NCBI GenBank assembly: GCA_030272585.1
Contig: BSYQ01000004.1
Location: forward strand, 6,076,001 to 6,140,000
Direction of reading: 5' to 3'
Length of the DNA: 64,000 nt
From: Bryopsis sp. KO-2023
Taxonomy: Eukaryota > Chlorophyta > Ulvophyceae > Bryopsidales > Bryopsidaceae
Shown: positions 1 through 10,039 of the stretch, piece after piece
Numbering within the stretch: position 1 is the stretch's first letter
How the letters are laid out: every line of letters begins with the position of its first letter
Made by a program: the position numbers and the translations under genes
Notes under the pieces: model-generated
Database searches by the model: none
Seen by the model: only the letters and a program-made list of their open reading frames with translations
What the model was told of the DNA's origin: nothing

Positions 1-49
1 TCCTTTTTTTTTTTTCAACTCTTTTTTTTTTTTTTGGGGGGGGGGGGCG

Positions 50-185
50 ATGCAGAAAGTCCATGGAGATTCGGGAACTCAATCACATGCTGAAAGCTTG
101 GGAGGCAATGAGAGTGGGCAAAGATGCCCAAATATCAGCCCTCATAGAACGATGCCACAGGCTGGAGCACCCCCGGAAGTCAAAG
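50..185 (+). CDS. Coiled-coil exon fragment
   Basis: A possible internal exon follows an acceptor-like T-rich/G-rich tract ending in gatgcag near position 57. The reading KSMEIRELNHMLKAWEAMR and onward to about position 180 has heptad spacing of Leu/Ile/Met and looks like a coiled coil. No start codon can be assigned and the upstream part of the gene lies outside the window. From position 183 the sequence becomes a segment that is repeated at 11.07 kb, so the exon may have been interrupted by that duplication. Function unknown. Confidence 0.3.
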
Positions 186-300
186 TCCTCCAGAGCACCG
201 GAAACAGAATCAAAACTTTGTTCGGAGCAACTGGGGGTCAGAGGTGCCCCTTCAAACCTCGGCAAAATTCTCTTGACGAGGTTTCAGGGGCACCGAGTTG
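183..300 (+). repeat. Duplicated segment, copy 1
   Basis: This stretch starts GTCCTCCAGAGCACCGGAAA and matches 11,069-11,220 on the same strand with scattered substitutions and one block of extra bases in the second copy. Both copies share the TTTGTTCGGAGCAA and CCCCTTCAAACCTCG motifs. I see no terminal repeats, so this is a dispersed duplication of unknown origin. Confidence 0.6.
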
Positions 301-444
301 TGTAAATTAATGGGACTGGTTATGTCATCTGGGCGTGTGAAATGATTCTGGTGCGTTGGTGTGAGAAGTTTGAGACGGAACAAGCAAGGAGGAAAATTGG
401 GGGGGGGGGGGGAGGTCGGTTTCAGAACTCGTGGGAATGAATCA

Positions 445-1324
445 TTGTTTGATTTCAGTTCTGTATGGGTGGAGCTGGAGAACTTCATCGTGTCGGATTG
501 CGTGACAAGATCTAAACTCACAGCGACAGGCATGGCTGACACAGAAAAAGAGAAGGGTACCGAAACTGGATCCTTGGAGATCACTGGAGTGGATTTCGTC
601 AAAAATACCAATCTGAATAGATTGACCCGCATTTACGATTCGACAGAATTCTTGGCAGTGACCAGATTTGTATTTTCTAGAAATGTGGGGCCACATTGCA
701 GGGGGGGTGTTTTTGAATCTACCTGGCATGGTGAGGGGAATAAGCTTCATGTAAAAGTGACCCTCAAGGGAAGGTGAGCATGTCTACAGAAACTTATCCA
801 TTGCTGATATCGCTGTGGAAAAGCCCTCAGTTGTATAAAATGAGGTACTTGAATTACTTCCGGGGAAAAAAAAGGGGAAAAAAAGAAAACGAGGCACAAG
901 CCTTTTTCAACTGTTTTGCTAAGTTGTCCATGTATTTTTTCTTTTCAGTCTTTCGGTGAGCAGTTGAGCGGTGCATTTATTATACACGTTTAGGGGGTTA
1001 CTACCTGTTTGGAGATAATTTTCACACTTGATGTAGCATTGATTCTTTGTTTGGGAAGGGGAAAAGATTGGCAGCATGGCGATGCTCTGTGTGTGCATGT
1101 GTTTGGGAACTGATGGATGAAGAGATTCAAATACGGGTATGAAAGATGGAGCAGCATTGAGATCAACAAATTGCACATCACGGATGCCATCCTTATGACA
1201 TCAAGGGGCCCAAACAGCTGTTCGTTGGCCCCATTAGTAGAGGTTGGAGAAGTGAAATTGATATTCACTGGGACAGTGTTTTCCAATGGAATATGGCCAT
1301 GTCAAATGTGCCATTTGCACGCTG
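445..1324 (+). CDS. Hypothetical two-exon gene fragment
   Basis: Two exon-like blocks lie on the plus strand. The first follows a tttgatttcag acceptor at about 455 and runs to a gtgagc donor at 775; it reads VWVELENFIVSDCV, then LEITGVDFVKNTNLNRL, then VGPHCRGGVFESTWHGEG. The second, about 1117-1323, reads IEINKLHITDAILMTS and VEVGEVKLIFTGTVFSNG and ends at a gtgagt donor. The alternating hydrophobic pattern suggests beta strands. I do not recognise the family. Exon joins are inferred only from splice signals, and the start is not seen. Confidence 0.3.
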
Positions 1325-1945
1325 TGAGTCCATCTTCCATTCCCTATTCGATCGAAGTGACATCTTCTCATGTTTCTGCAGATTTGGAGTGATTGGAAGT
1401 GGTTTCTTGTGCGATAAATGAGGCTTTCGAAATGTTTCGTTATTGATTGATATGCATGTATTGGATTATTGTGTAAAGACTCTCTTTCTGAAATGTCGTT
1501 TACATTGTGATAATGCAGTCCTACCAACTTCCACCCCAACAAGAGTCTCCCAGCTGTTAAAGAAGAATTTAACTCGAAAGTATAACTTGAAGTTGGACAG
1601 CATCCCAATGTTTCCTGAAAAACAAAAAAAATAAAAAAAGTCGATTCTAAAGTTGGCGTGAAAAACATTGAGGATGCTGTCCCCAACCTTAAATATTCTC
1701 CTGCAAACCAAGCATTTTAACCAAGTACTCATAAAGACGAGCAAATACATTCACATCAGATATCGACGATCACTCGGCCCCTCCTCCCATTCCATTCCTT
1801 GATTGATTCGACTAAAAGTTCTCGACAAGTCAAATCACTGGGTTCGCGATGTTTCTGGCGACCCATTTGTGCCCAGCCACCCACAATTTCGATCGCAACT
1901 GATCGCAACTCTATCGACGCTCTACAGAAGAGAACGACATCACAC

Positions 1946-2073
1946 GTGAGTCGCCTTGCTCCCCAAGTTCTTCTTTTAGTCCCCCAATACGCTGTGGCCC
2001 CTTTCTTGATTTCGAGTCGTGTCCACGCCGCCAGAGCGTTGATCGCCAGTTGCCGTTTTTTTTTTCTTTTTAG
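1946..2073 (+). other. Intron in the 5' leader of the F-box/WD40 gene
   Basis: A consensus donor (ACAC^gtgagtcg) at 1946 and an acceptor preceded by a long T tract (cttttttag) ending at 2073 bound a 128-bp intron 21 bases ahead of the start codon at 2095. The paralogue at 54 kb also has an acceptor-like gttgtag just before its ATG, so a leader intron may be common to both. Confidence 0.55.
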
Positions 2074-2094
2074 GGGTCAGAATCTGAAGTTCAG

Positions 2095-3105
2095 ATGGAC
2101 TCTACACTGCAATGGGATTTACCGTCCCATGTAATCGCCAGGATCGTCGCCCCTTTTTCGGCTAAAGAGGCGGCGAAATCTTCTTGTATCGCGCCCTCAT
2201 GGAAGACTGCAATCCGTGGTGATCCTATCCTAAGGAGGAAGGTGGATCTGGAAAAATCTTGGAGATGTGGGGATATGGAGCCCTTCAGGCTTGAAATTGG
2301 TACCTTGAAACCAGTATCCGTGGCAAAAAAAGAAAATTTGATTGCATTAGGGGGCCAGAACCAAATCCAAATTTGGGATTTGGAAAACAAAATCCTGCAC
2401 AGGACTTTGAATGCAGGAATGTCGTACGCAATCTGTATGTTGGGGGGTTATATTTTGAGTGGGCAAGAGGGGGGGGTTATTTTCGTGTGGAGCATTAGCT
2501 CGCGAAATGTTCCAACTCATTTTGAAGCACGTACCAACATTTTGAGTGCTATTGTGGAGGTGGGAGGTATGGTGGCAAGTGCTGGGGTAAACGATCCCTT
2601 AATCCGAATATGGAGACTGGAGACGTGGGAATGCACTAGGGTTTTGAGGGGGGGGAGTTTAATTAGTTATGTCATGTTGGGAGGTTTCCAGGATTTTTTG
2701 TTTGTGGGGTCTGAAAATGGGTTTGTACAAGTTTGGCAAGTTGTTACGGGGGAACGCATTTATTTCCTTCAGGGACATGGATCGCGGATTACGTGCATTA
2801 GGGGAAAAGGAAACACAATATTAGCAGGGTTCGCGGATAGGGACGCAATTGCGTGGGATTTGCAGACCGGTGAGTTTTTCACAGAATATTGGTCTCCCGA
2901 CGTCGGTGCGACTTGCTTGGATATTTCTGGGGAGCGAGTCGCACTGGCGTCGGGAGGTATATTAGAAATTTGGGACATTGAAGATGACAAGATCATTAGA
3001 TCTTTTGACATTGGGGGGAAAATTTTTGGTGTGTGGATCAACGAAAATAAGATCACTGTGGTCGACGTTGATGGCAGGATTTTTGTGTGGGATTTTCTCG
3101 GATAG
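2095..3105 (+). CDS. F-box/WD40-repeat protein, single exon
   Basis: This is a 336-residue intronless ORF. Residues 5-45 form an F-box (LQWDLPSHVIARIVAPFSAK, then a Ser/C/W-containing helix), the part that in this family binds Skp1 in an SCF ubiquitin ligase. Residues about 75-336 are WD40 repeats with tryptophan-aspartate endings such as IQIWDLE, IRIWRLE, VQVWQVV, LEIWDIE and VFVWDF, expected to form a propeller that binds the substrate. ATG 2095 is the first ATG after the leader intron and opens directly on the F-box. A paralogue with the same layout lies at 53,945-54,991. The substrate cannot be predicted. The reading frame is intact and unusually G-rich on the coding strand. Confidence 0.85.
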   Translation: MDSTLQWDLPSHVIARIVAPFSAKEAAKSSCIAPSWKTAIRGDPILRRKVDLEKSWRCGDMEPFRLEIGTLKPVSVAKKENLIALGGQNQIQIWDLENKILHRTLNAGMSYAICMLGGYILSGQEGGVIFVWSISSRNVPTHFEARTNILSAIVEVGGMVASAGVNDPLIRIWRLETWECTRVLRGGSLISYVMLGGFQDFLFVGSENGFVQVWQVVTGERIYFLQGHGSRITCIRGKGNTILAGFADRDAIAWDLQTGEFFTEYWSPDVGATCLDISGERVALASGGILEIWDIEDDKIIRSFDIGGKIFGVWINENKITVVDVDGRIFVWDFLG

Positions 3106-3739
3106 AGCTTGGAATGTCAGGGACAAAAATTGTAACAAAACTTTTGGGATAAAACGAAACCAATATCGAATATTGGTCAAAATTAGATTATTCAAGAAAT
3201 CCTTAATACTTTGAGTATGAAACGTTGGAAAATATCAAGACGACAAAAAACCAACACCTTATTATACTACAAGACTATGAGGTGCCCCCCCCCCAAAAAA
3301 AAAATTAAAAGAATTTACCCTATTTTTCCTTTCTTTGCTTTTTTGTTTTTCGATTTTAAATGTGAAGTGATTAAAAGCAGTCCAATTCCGAAAGTGAAGC
3401 AGTAAACCTTGTAGTGGATTCACCTGTGGTAAATGTTCACAATATTAAGAGGTGACGTGTCTTCTTTTTGTTGAAACAAGTTTCGAACAATCTACATTAT
3501 TAGGGCTTTCTTTACTTTTTTGGCTGAACTACGTACTTTTTCTGGGAAAAAAAGCCACCGTAAGCCTACCAGCACCAAGACACCTCTTACAATGTAAGAC
3601 TTAAACGACCACGTCCAATCAATAGTCCCCAAAGCAGTTAAGACAGAATCACATCCAATTTAATCCATTTTTTTAATTACTTGTTAAGCTCTGTGTTTTT
3701 CTGACTAACATTATTAGATCTGTAGCTTTTCTTTATGGT
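3106..3739. other. Intergenic, no gene seen
   Basis: AT-rich sequence with C and A homopolymers (3286-3305). No ORF with homology or convincing splice signals is visible. It should contain the 3' end signals of the F-box gene; aaaattaaaag at 3299-3310 is only a weak poly(A) candidate. Confidence 0.5.
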
Positions 3740-3825
3740 TCTTTTGAACTGGTGTTGGCTGGTGTTGGCTGCCATTGGCTGAGCGTCTTCTCAGGCAATT
3801 TGATGGTAATCGTTATCATTTGCTG
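3740..3825 (+). mobile_element. Possible LINE 3'-end remnant
   Basis: The string gagcgtcttctcaggcaatt followed by a TAATCGTTATCATTT tail resembles the 3' end of the truncated LINE at 57.20-57.25 kb (gcggcttctcaggcaacatt followed by TAATCATTATCATTATC). Only about 50 bases can be aligned, so this is a weak call. A short tandem ggtgttggct doublet sits just upstream. Confidence 0.35.
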
Positions 3826-4336
3826 ACACTCAAAGAAGAAGACACATCGATTGGGGGATCCAAGTGAGTCTCTTCAACTGGGAACCAATGTCGCATCACT
3901 CACAGGGAATCTCATGAGATCTGATCAGACATTGCTCTGCCATGATAACATAACATCGCGTGTAACATAACCGCAACCACCGCCTATTTAATCCCGACTG
4001 CTTTGACATGAAACCGCAGGCTCCACCTGTTTCTTCCTGACTGCTTCGAACGCCCGAAATATGCAGGAGAAAATATCCTGGCTTTGGTGTATTTCCCTGA
4101 CAATGAGAGATCCGTCGTTTACTAGCCATCGGTGGATTTAATCGCACCGCAGGGTTCCCCGTTCAACTTGTAAGCTTTGTGTGAGTTATGGGGACCTGGT
4201 GTCAAGTGAAGAACATCGACGGGGGTTGTTTCTTTGCGCTGCGGTCTACAACAGGGATCTTGAGGTTTGAGTTACTTTGAACCATTTATTCTGTTTCAAA
4301 GATCGTCTTGGCGCTGTTCGTGTTTTTTGATCGATC

Positions 4337-4559
4337 CAGGCTTCTGGCACGGCGAAGAGCGAGTTCGAGAGTGCGTTCATCGACTGGTGGGCGGATGACT
4401 TCGATGGGCACTTTCAACTGCCAGGGCGCTTACGACCGCAATCGCCATTGTGGCGGCGTCCGCCATTGGCAAAATCAAGATCGCCATATCGGTGAATGTC
4501 ACCGGGAAAGCCCAACACAGCGATCCCCATGATCGTTTCATGGAAAAGAACTGTCGCTA
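4337..4559 (+). CDS. Possible terminal exon, Ala/Ile-rich
   Basis: After a gatcgatccag acceptor the plus strand reads ASGTAKSEFESAFIDWWADD, then FDGHFQL. One frame over it reads TALTTAIAIVAASAIGKIKI and ends KNCR at a TAG at 4557-4559. The two readings fit together only with a one-base (-1) offset near 4430. The Ala/Ile-rich part loosely resembles the exon at 49.68 kb. It could be a decayed or mis-sequenced member of that family, or chance. Function unknown. Confidence 0.3.
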
Positions 4560-5332
4560 GGCCCAACAGCGGCGAAGGTAAAGGGACGAGAGAATTTGTG
4601 TGCGATTTCATCCCAAAGTGGTGTTTGTGATGTTTGCTGTTTTCCTTTTTTTGTTAATGAGCAAATTTATCTCTGCTGTTGCTGCTCGCACAGATTCTGG
4701 AGTGGGTGGGCTCCAAATCCGAAAAAAACCTACTCAACAAGACACAACGGGAAGTCTGCAAATGGCCTTGCTGCATCTCCAGGTGGATATCATTGGCCTT
4801 TGTCCTCCTTGCTTTTCTCTATTATTTGAGAGGCATGCAACTCCTGGCAGAATCTCACGCACACGTCTTTATTTTGGGGGCGGTCTGGAGTCTTGTTGGT
4901 GTATGAAATGGTGTGTGTGTTTTTCTGAATCACAGGATTGTGCGGTCACGAAGCTTTCAGAACAGATAGATTTGTTCAGCAGGATTTCGACTGTAGCATC
5001 CAATGATACTGGTGTAGGTGACTCGCACAGCTGGGTTGATGGTCAGCCAGATGGGATTCAGTGATAAATTGGGTCAGATTTCCTCGTCATCCAGCGGTCC
5101 CTTCTTGAGGCCTATCAATAAGAATATAAAACCAATAAATAATCACTATCTTTAGCTTGATGAGCTTTTCAAGGCTAGTGGTAAGCTCATCTTTGCTCAC
5201 ATAATCATAATCATAATCATAATTACAACCCACAGCAAAAGAGAGCCATCACCCTCTATGATGCTGGAACAAAGACAAAAAGGAAAGAAAAGAAAGAGAA
5301 AAACAAAAAAAAACAAAAACAAAACAAAAACC

Positions 5333-8300
5333 TTAGGATTGTAAACCTGCTGAACGTATTGAAGCCATTTTGCTGATAACTAAAGCTAATTTGCCCGATG
5401 GCACCCTACTAAAAAGATCCTTGGGATTAGCCCATCGAAAAACATCTGAATGCAAAGAACGAAAGGAAGAATAAAAAGGACATTCAAAAAGAAAATGCCG
5501 TTCATCTTCCACCGCGGACCGACACAACCGACAAATCCTGTTTTCCCTTGGTACACCATTATATCGTCCCACTTCCACTTCCAAGAAATGAATACCACAA
5601 CGAAAACGAGTAAAGAAAACCCGAAGAGAAGTTGGTTTTAAAGTTGTCAAATACCGTTCAAATCTGAGGGAAAACTTAATATGCCGATACCAAGATATAA
5701 CTCGAGATGCAGATGAACCGAAAACATGTTCAGCATGCATAGCTTTATAACGACGCTGAAATTCCGAAATGTCCACCAAAGTCGTAGAAGAAAATATCTT
5801 CTCCGGCCAAAACCGTCTGAAAAAACCCAAAATACGCCCAAACCAAGAAGATCGAGATGCGTGATATTGATCAAAACCCCAACAAAACAATCTTCCATGC
5901 AATCGATCAACTAATAACCCAACCAACTTGTTCCAATATCGGCACAATTGCGACCAAAGTGCTAATTCTAATGGATAACACCCTAATTCCCCGTACAGAA
6001 CCTCCTTTGGCGTATATCGAGGCAAACGGAGGATACTTCTCATAAACTGGAGATGAATTGCTTCCAACAAACGCCACTGAGAAACTGTTAGGAATGGACC
6101 CCAAATAGGAAACCCATATCCTATACTGCCCAAAACATACACCTTAAAAAGATTGTATGCTACTTTTGGATCCTCAATTTTCAGAGCAAAAAGACGCGAC
6201 AAAACAAACCCCATTGCTTTCCGACACTGTGCTAAAACATAATCAATATGCGACAAAAAAGGATGATGAGAACTTGATGATAACCGAATTCCTAAATATG
6301 TATGGTCCTCTGAAATTGGTATAGAATGCTCATGAAAATGAAAAGAAGAAGACATAAGCTGCTGAAAAAAAACCATCAGAATCGTTTTGGAAAAATTTAA
6401 ACCAATTCCCGAATATTGTTCCCATTCAATCAAAACCTGCAACACTTCCTTTACCCCAGACCAACAATGTCCTGGTATCCCCGTATCATCTGCAAACATC
6501 ATACATGGAATGGTCTCCCCACCCAAGGAAGGAGCAGCAATCCTCGAGTTCAATAAATCTTGGAGTGGCTCCTGATACAGACTATATAAAGAAGGACTTG
6601 CTGGACAACCTTGTAAAACCCCGGCCCGAAGAGGTATCGGTACCGAAGTCCCTACTGATGCCTTTATAACGAAAGAAGAATGTTCGTATAAATACTGCCA
6701 CATCTCCACATAGGCTTTTGAAAAACGAAAACAATAAAGAGTCTCCCACAAACGCCTATGTTGCACCGAATCGTACGCCTTTCGAAAATCCAACCATAAA
6801 ATAAAAAAGGGCAGACGCTGGTCCTTAGAATGAAACCAAAACAACCAAAAAAGAAAAAGATGATCATTTGGAGAAAAATCTACATGAAATCCCGCCTGCA
6901 AATCTGAACGTAAACCGACACGACAATCTACAACCTCCATGCGACCCAATAATATATAAGAAAAAATCTTATATAGAGGAGACGTCAGGACTATGGGCCT
7001 GTAAAATTCAGGGACAGCACGATTACCCTTACCCTTGTAAAAAGGCCGTAGAATCCCTGTTAACCAGCCCCTGGGGAATTGCTTACGATCCCAACACACC
7101 TGGTAAAAACCTGCCAAAATCCCAATGAGACAATCCTTGGCATCTTTAAAGAGGGCCGTTGGTAACTCATCCAGTCCTGGAGCTGCATGACGTCGTAACC
7201 GCATAATTGCCCCCAACACTTCCTCCAATGTAATGGCATGCTCCAAAATACTGGTATCCTGCACCGAAGTATGCTCAAAAAAAGAACTAAGAGACCATGA
7301 GGAGTCATGGTCCTTAGGGGAAAACAAAGAGGAATAAAAACTGACCCAATCGTCCATAGAAACCCAGTCCGGTTCAACCAAAGACTTTGGTCGAAAATGG
7401 GAAAAAAACGCCTTACGATCACTATGATATAGGCCTAACAAACGATCCCCGTATGTCTTCTGAAAATCAGATTTTTTCCCTGAACACAATTTTTGATAAT
7501 TTGACCTCAACTGTTTATACTCAGACCCATGCTTGTCCGATCTATATGCCCGCCAAACCCGCGCACGAAGAGAATAACATTCCGAATCGAACCATTGAAA
7601 TCGAGAAAAAATTCTTTGAGAAGGCATCTTCCAAGCAAACGCTGGGATAGAAGAACGAATGGCAGCAAGAATTTGATCCGCCATACTATCGAGATCCATG
7701 GAAGACGAAAACACCCTTAGTAAAGAAGGGGTGTGGCGTGAAAAAGAAGTACGAAAAAACCCCGACATTGCCACATTCCAAAAACACCTCGGCTTTTGAG
7801 AACGAACCCTGCCCACCGGGACATTCGATAAAGAAACCCTAACCGGTCGATGATCCGATTCAAAAGGAACCAATGTGGGGATAAACAGGGTCGGCAATAA
7901 CCCCCAAATAGAACGCGAAACAATAACAAAATCAATAGTAGATTTATCCCCCCTATTATTTTCAAAAGTAAAACCTCCAGATTGATCACCTCTAGCTCGC
8001 CCATTCAAAACTACCAACTGGAAGGACTCACACAATTGAAGCAATAGGCGTCCGTTCCGGTTGATACATGTGTCCCGATTCTGCCTATTGGGAACAAAAA
8101 CCGATGAGTCCAGAGAATCACCGTAAAACCTGTTTCCCTTGCCAATCCTCGAATTAAAGTCCCCTACTAAAATAACTGGAGCACTGCTTGACACAGCAGT
8201 CAAAACCTCCTGAAATCTGTCCCACAGAGAAATGTCCCAAAAAGGTGACGAGCTTGGAGGGACATAAATGGCCAAAACCGAAAAATGAAAAGAATAAAAA

Positions 8301-8593
8301 ATACACTTCAAAACTATCAACCAGTGAGAAGAATAAGTGGAATCCATAGAAACTTTCAAACCTTTCGATCGCTTAATGTACACTCCTACACCTCCACCTC
8401 GATCCGAAATAGAGCGCTCAATCCCAAAAAAACGTGTATTACCAAAACATGGTAGAGAAGCTAAATTCCCAATATCAGACAGCGCAACAAAATGATTATT
8501 AGAAATCAACTGCAACAAATATGGCTCCTTATAAGATACAAAACCACGACAGTTCCAACATACCAAATTTAACAGAGGATGATGGCTTGAATC
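5333..8593 (-). CDS. LINE ORF2: endonuclease, reverse transcriptase, zinc knuckle
   Basis: The open frame covers about 1086 codons. Numbered from the TTG at 8566, residues 1-245 are an APE-type endonuclease (VCWNCRG near residue 3, LVGDFNSRIG near 133, ESDHRPVRVSL near 237). Residues about 440-740 are the reverse transcriptase, with motif A WLDFRKAYDSV near 591, motif B GVLQGCPASPS near 649 and motif C MMFADD near 690. Near the C terminus lies CRLCRSAVEDERHFLFEC, a Cys/His knuckle seen in many LINEs. The frame has no ATG at its start: it follows ORF1 in the same frame after one TAG (8594-8596). In the endonuclease the usual catalytic Glu position reads VALSDIG, Asp instead of Glu. Confidence 0.92.
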   Translation of the reverse strand, partial: DSSHHPLLNLVCWNCRGFVSYKEPYLLQLISNNHFVALSDIGNLASLPCFGNTRFFGIERSISDRGGGVGVYIKRSKGLKVSMDSTYSSHWLIVLKCIFYSFHFSVLAIYVPPSSSPFWDISLWDRFQEVLTAVSSSAPVILVGDFNSRIGKGNRFYGDSLDSSVFVPNRQNRDTCINRNGRLLLQLCESFQLVVLNGRARGDQSGGFTFENNRGDKSTIDFVIVSRSIWGLLPTLFIPTLVPFESDHRPVRVSLSNVPVGRVRSQKPRCFWNVAMSGFFRTSFSRHTPSLLRVFSSSMDLDSMADQILAAIRSSIPAFAWKMPSQRIFSRFQWFDSECYSLRARVWRAYRSDKHGSEYKQLRSNYQKLCSGKKSDFQKTYGDRLLGLYHSDRKAFFSHFRPKSLVEPDWVSMDDWVSFYSSLFSPKDHDSSWSLSSFFEHTSVQDTSILEHAITLEEVLGAIMRLRRHAAPGLDELPTALFKDAKDCLIGILAGFYQVCWDRKQFPRGWLTGILRPFYKGKGNRAVPEFYRPIVLTSPLYKIFSYILLGRMEVVDCRVGLRSDLQAGFHVDFSPNDHLFLFWLFWFHSKDQRLPFFILWLDFRKAYDSVQHRRLWETLYCFRFSKAYVEMWQYLYEHSSFVIKASVGTSVPIPLRAGVLQGCPASPSLYSLYQEPLQDLLNSRIAAPSLGGETIPCMMFADDTGIPGHCWSGVKEVLQVLIEWEQYSGIGLNFSKTILMVFFQQLMSSSFHFHEHSIPISEDHTYLGIRLSSSSHHPFLSHIDYVLAQCRKAMGFVLSRLFALKIEDPKVAYNLFKVYVLGSIGYGFPIWGPFLTVSQWRLLEAIHLQFMRSILRLPRYTPKEVLYGELGCYPLELALWSQLCRYWNKLVGLLVDRLHGRLFCWGFDQYHASRSSWFGRILGFFRRFWPEKIFSSTTLVDISEFQRRYKAMHAEHVFGSSASRVISWYRHIKFSLRFERYLTTLKPTSLRVFFTRFRCGIHFLEVEVGRYNGVPRENRICRLCRSAVEDERHFLFECPFYSSFRSLHSDVFRWANPKDLFSRVPSGKLALVISKMASIRSAGLQS

Positions 8594-9547
8594 CTAGCGA
8601 GAAGAAAAAGAAGTGGGAAAAAGTGAGGTATGCCATGTATCCCCAGGAGACCAATCTTTCCATGTATCGCCTTCACCAGAAAATTGAAGACGATATCCAA
8701 AACGCCAACGAACCGTAAGACCAGCTTCTCGAGCACGCCGATAAACATCGAGGGATTGTTTCCTGCGATTTTGTTGCGACGTAGTTAAATCTGCAAACCA
8801 ATCAACCTTCCAAAAGTCCTCTGGAAGGCGACGATTCCCCGGTGGCTTGGTACTGTCTGACGCTTGGACATCACGTTTAGCACGACGAAGACGCAACGCC
8901 GCGATCTTCATCTCCTCGCTTTGAAACTGAATCAAAACGGGGCGCTTGTATCCGTCAGCTCGAGCTCCCATCCGATAAGCCTTCACTACTTTGGGGGCAT
9001 CTGAAGATAAGGAGTCGAAAAACGCTTGTAAAGACGATCCCAAAGAGGCTTCGGACTCCGTTGGCGACTCGGGCAACCAACGGAGGACAACATTGGTTTT
9101 CTTGAGTTGCTGTTCCAGCCTGTCATTGATCCCCTCCAAATTAGAAACTTGCTCCTCCAGGACACGGAGACGATGTGAGAACCGGGTTATCAAGTCCTCT
9201 GTTTTTGACAAATGGTGGCGGATAGTAGAATCCAGGGCATCCAACAAAGTCGCTGCCAATGAATCCACCCCTTCCCGATCCGGAAAAAACTGCCGGACGC
9301 TGTCCAAAAATTTATCCCTCAAACCGCCAACACCAGCACCACTATCGACCTCCATACGCTGCGGCAACGCACCTTCCCCATCAGGCGGGGAGGTATTGGG
9401 TCCAGAACGCAACGGGGCATATTGCAAGTTCGCCAACAGGGCATTATAATTCGTAACGCTTTCCTTCTTCTTCTTTTTCATCTGATCAGCGGTTGCACCA
9501 AGCGGAACCCTATCGTCCCCGCCGGAACGACCCCGAGGAGTTTTCAT
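8594..9547 (-). CDS. LINE ORF1: coiled-coil RNA-binding protein
   Basis: From ATG 9547 the frame gives 317 residues (MKTPRGRSGGDD to TSFSSR). A basic lysine run is followed by a coiled coil (RVLEEQVSNLEGINDRLEQQ) and an RRM-like domain of the L1 ORF1 type (NVVLRWLPES to PVLIQFQSEEMKIAALRLRR), so the protein likely binds LINE RNA and forms multimers. The frame is open upstream to an ATG at 9985, where it reads VAPGKAESVILKGGGEVEQ and GYFMNFNNGTKTKIQVVVY; that part looks protein-like and may be a longer N terminus or a spliced leader exon. The ORF ends with TAG and is in frame with ORF2. Confidence 0.8.
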   Translation of the reverse strand: MKTPRGRSGGDDRVPLGATADQMKKKKKESVTNYNALLANLQYAPLRSGPNTSPPDGEGALPQRMEVDSGAGVGGLRDKFLDSVRQFFPDREGVDSLAATLLDALDSTIRHHLSKTEDLITRFSHRLRVLEEQVSNLEGINDRLEQQLKKTNVVLRWLPESPTESEASLGSSLQAFFDSLSSDAPKVVKAYRMGARADGYKRPVLIQFQSEEMKIAALRLRRAKRDVQASDSTKPPGNRRLPEDFWKVDWFADLTTSQQNRRKQSLDVYRRAREAGLTVRWRFGYRLQFSGEGDTWKDWSPGDTWHTSLFPTSFSSR

Positions 9548-10039
9548 ACAAACAACAGACGAAGGAGAAACGAAAGAATGACACTCCCTAACCCACAGAG
9601 GGACGGGTGAAGCCGGCGCAGAAAGAGAGGGACCCTCACACAAAGCGTGCGGAGCAACCAAACAGGAGAGAGGTTCCGAATCAGTGGTGCAATCAGACGG
9701 AATCGTTGCGGAAAAAAAAAACAGAATTTGCAGCGTTGTTGTTTCCAGTGGGAAGCACACATGAGCAACGCCTTTGTTACTTTCTTGGGCCCATTGGTAA
9801 ACCACCACCTGTATTTTTGTCTTTGTCCCATTATTAAAGTTCATAAAATACCCTTCTTTTCCTATTAATTTTTTGAGTTCTCCTTGGATTTGTTCTACCT
9901 CTCCACCGCCCTTGAGTATGACTGACTCTGCCTTGCCTGGCGCCACTTTCCACATTATCCTTCCGCTCGCCTTCTTGCGTGTCATGCCGAGCGAAGCGAG
10001 GTACCTACACACACAGCTGCAGGCTAAAATTAAAATCCA

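Larger units (their letters stand above)
5199..9985 (-). mobile_element. LINE (non-LTR retrotransposon), apparently full coding capacity
   Basis: The element lies on the minus strand with its 5' end near 10 kb and its 3' end near 5.2 kb. It encodes an L1-like ORF1 protein (coiled coil plus RNA-binding domain) and an ORF2 protein with endonuclease, reverse transcriptase and a C-terminal CCHC-like knuckle. The 3' end is a short microsatellite rather than poly(A): on the minus strand it is (ATTATG)n at 5199-5222. Both ORFs are uninterrupted over about 4.4 kb, so insertion is probably recent. I could not identify target-site duplications. A diverged relative lies at 55.8-57.3 kb. Confidence 0.9.

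Noticed and set aside
9986-10012. Start of LINE ORF1 at the far upstream GTG
   Set aside because: Non-ATG codon in an unremarkable context; ATGs at 9985 and 9547 are better.
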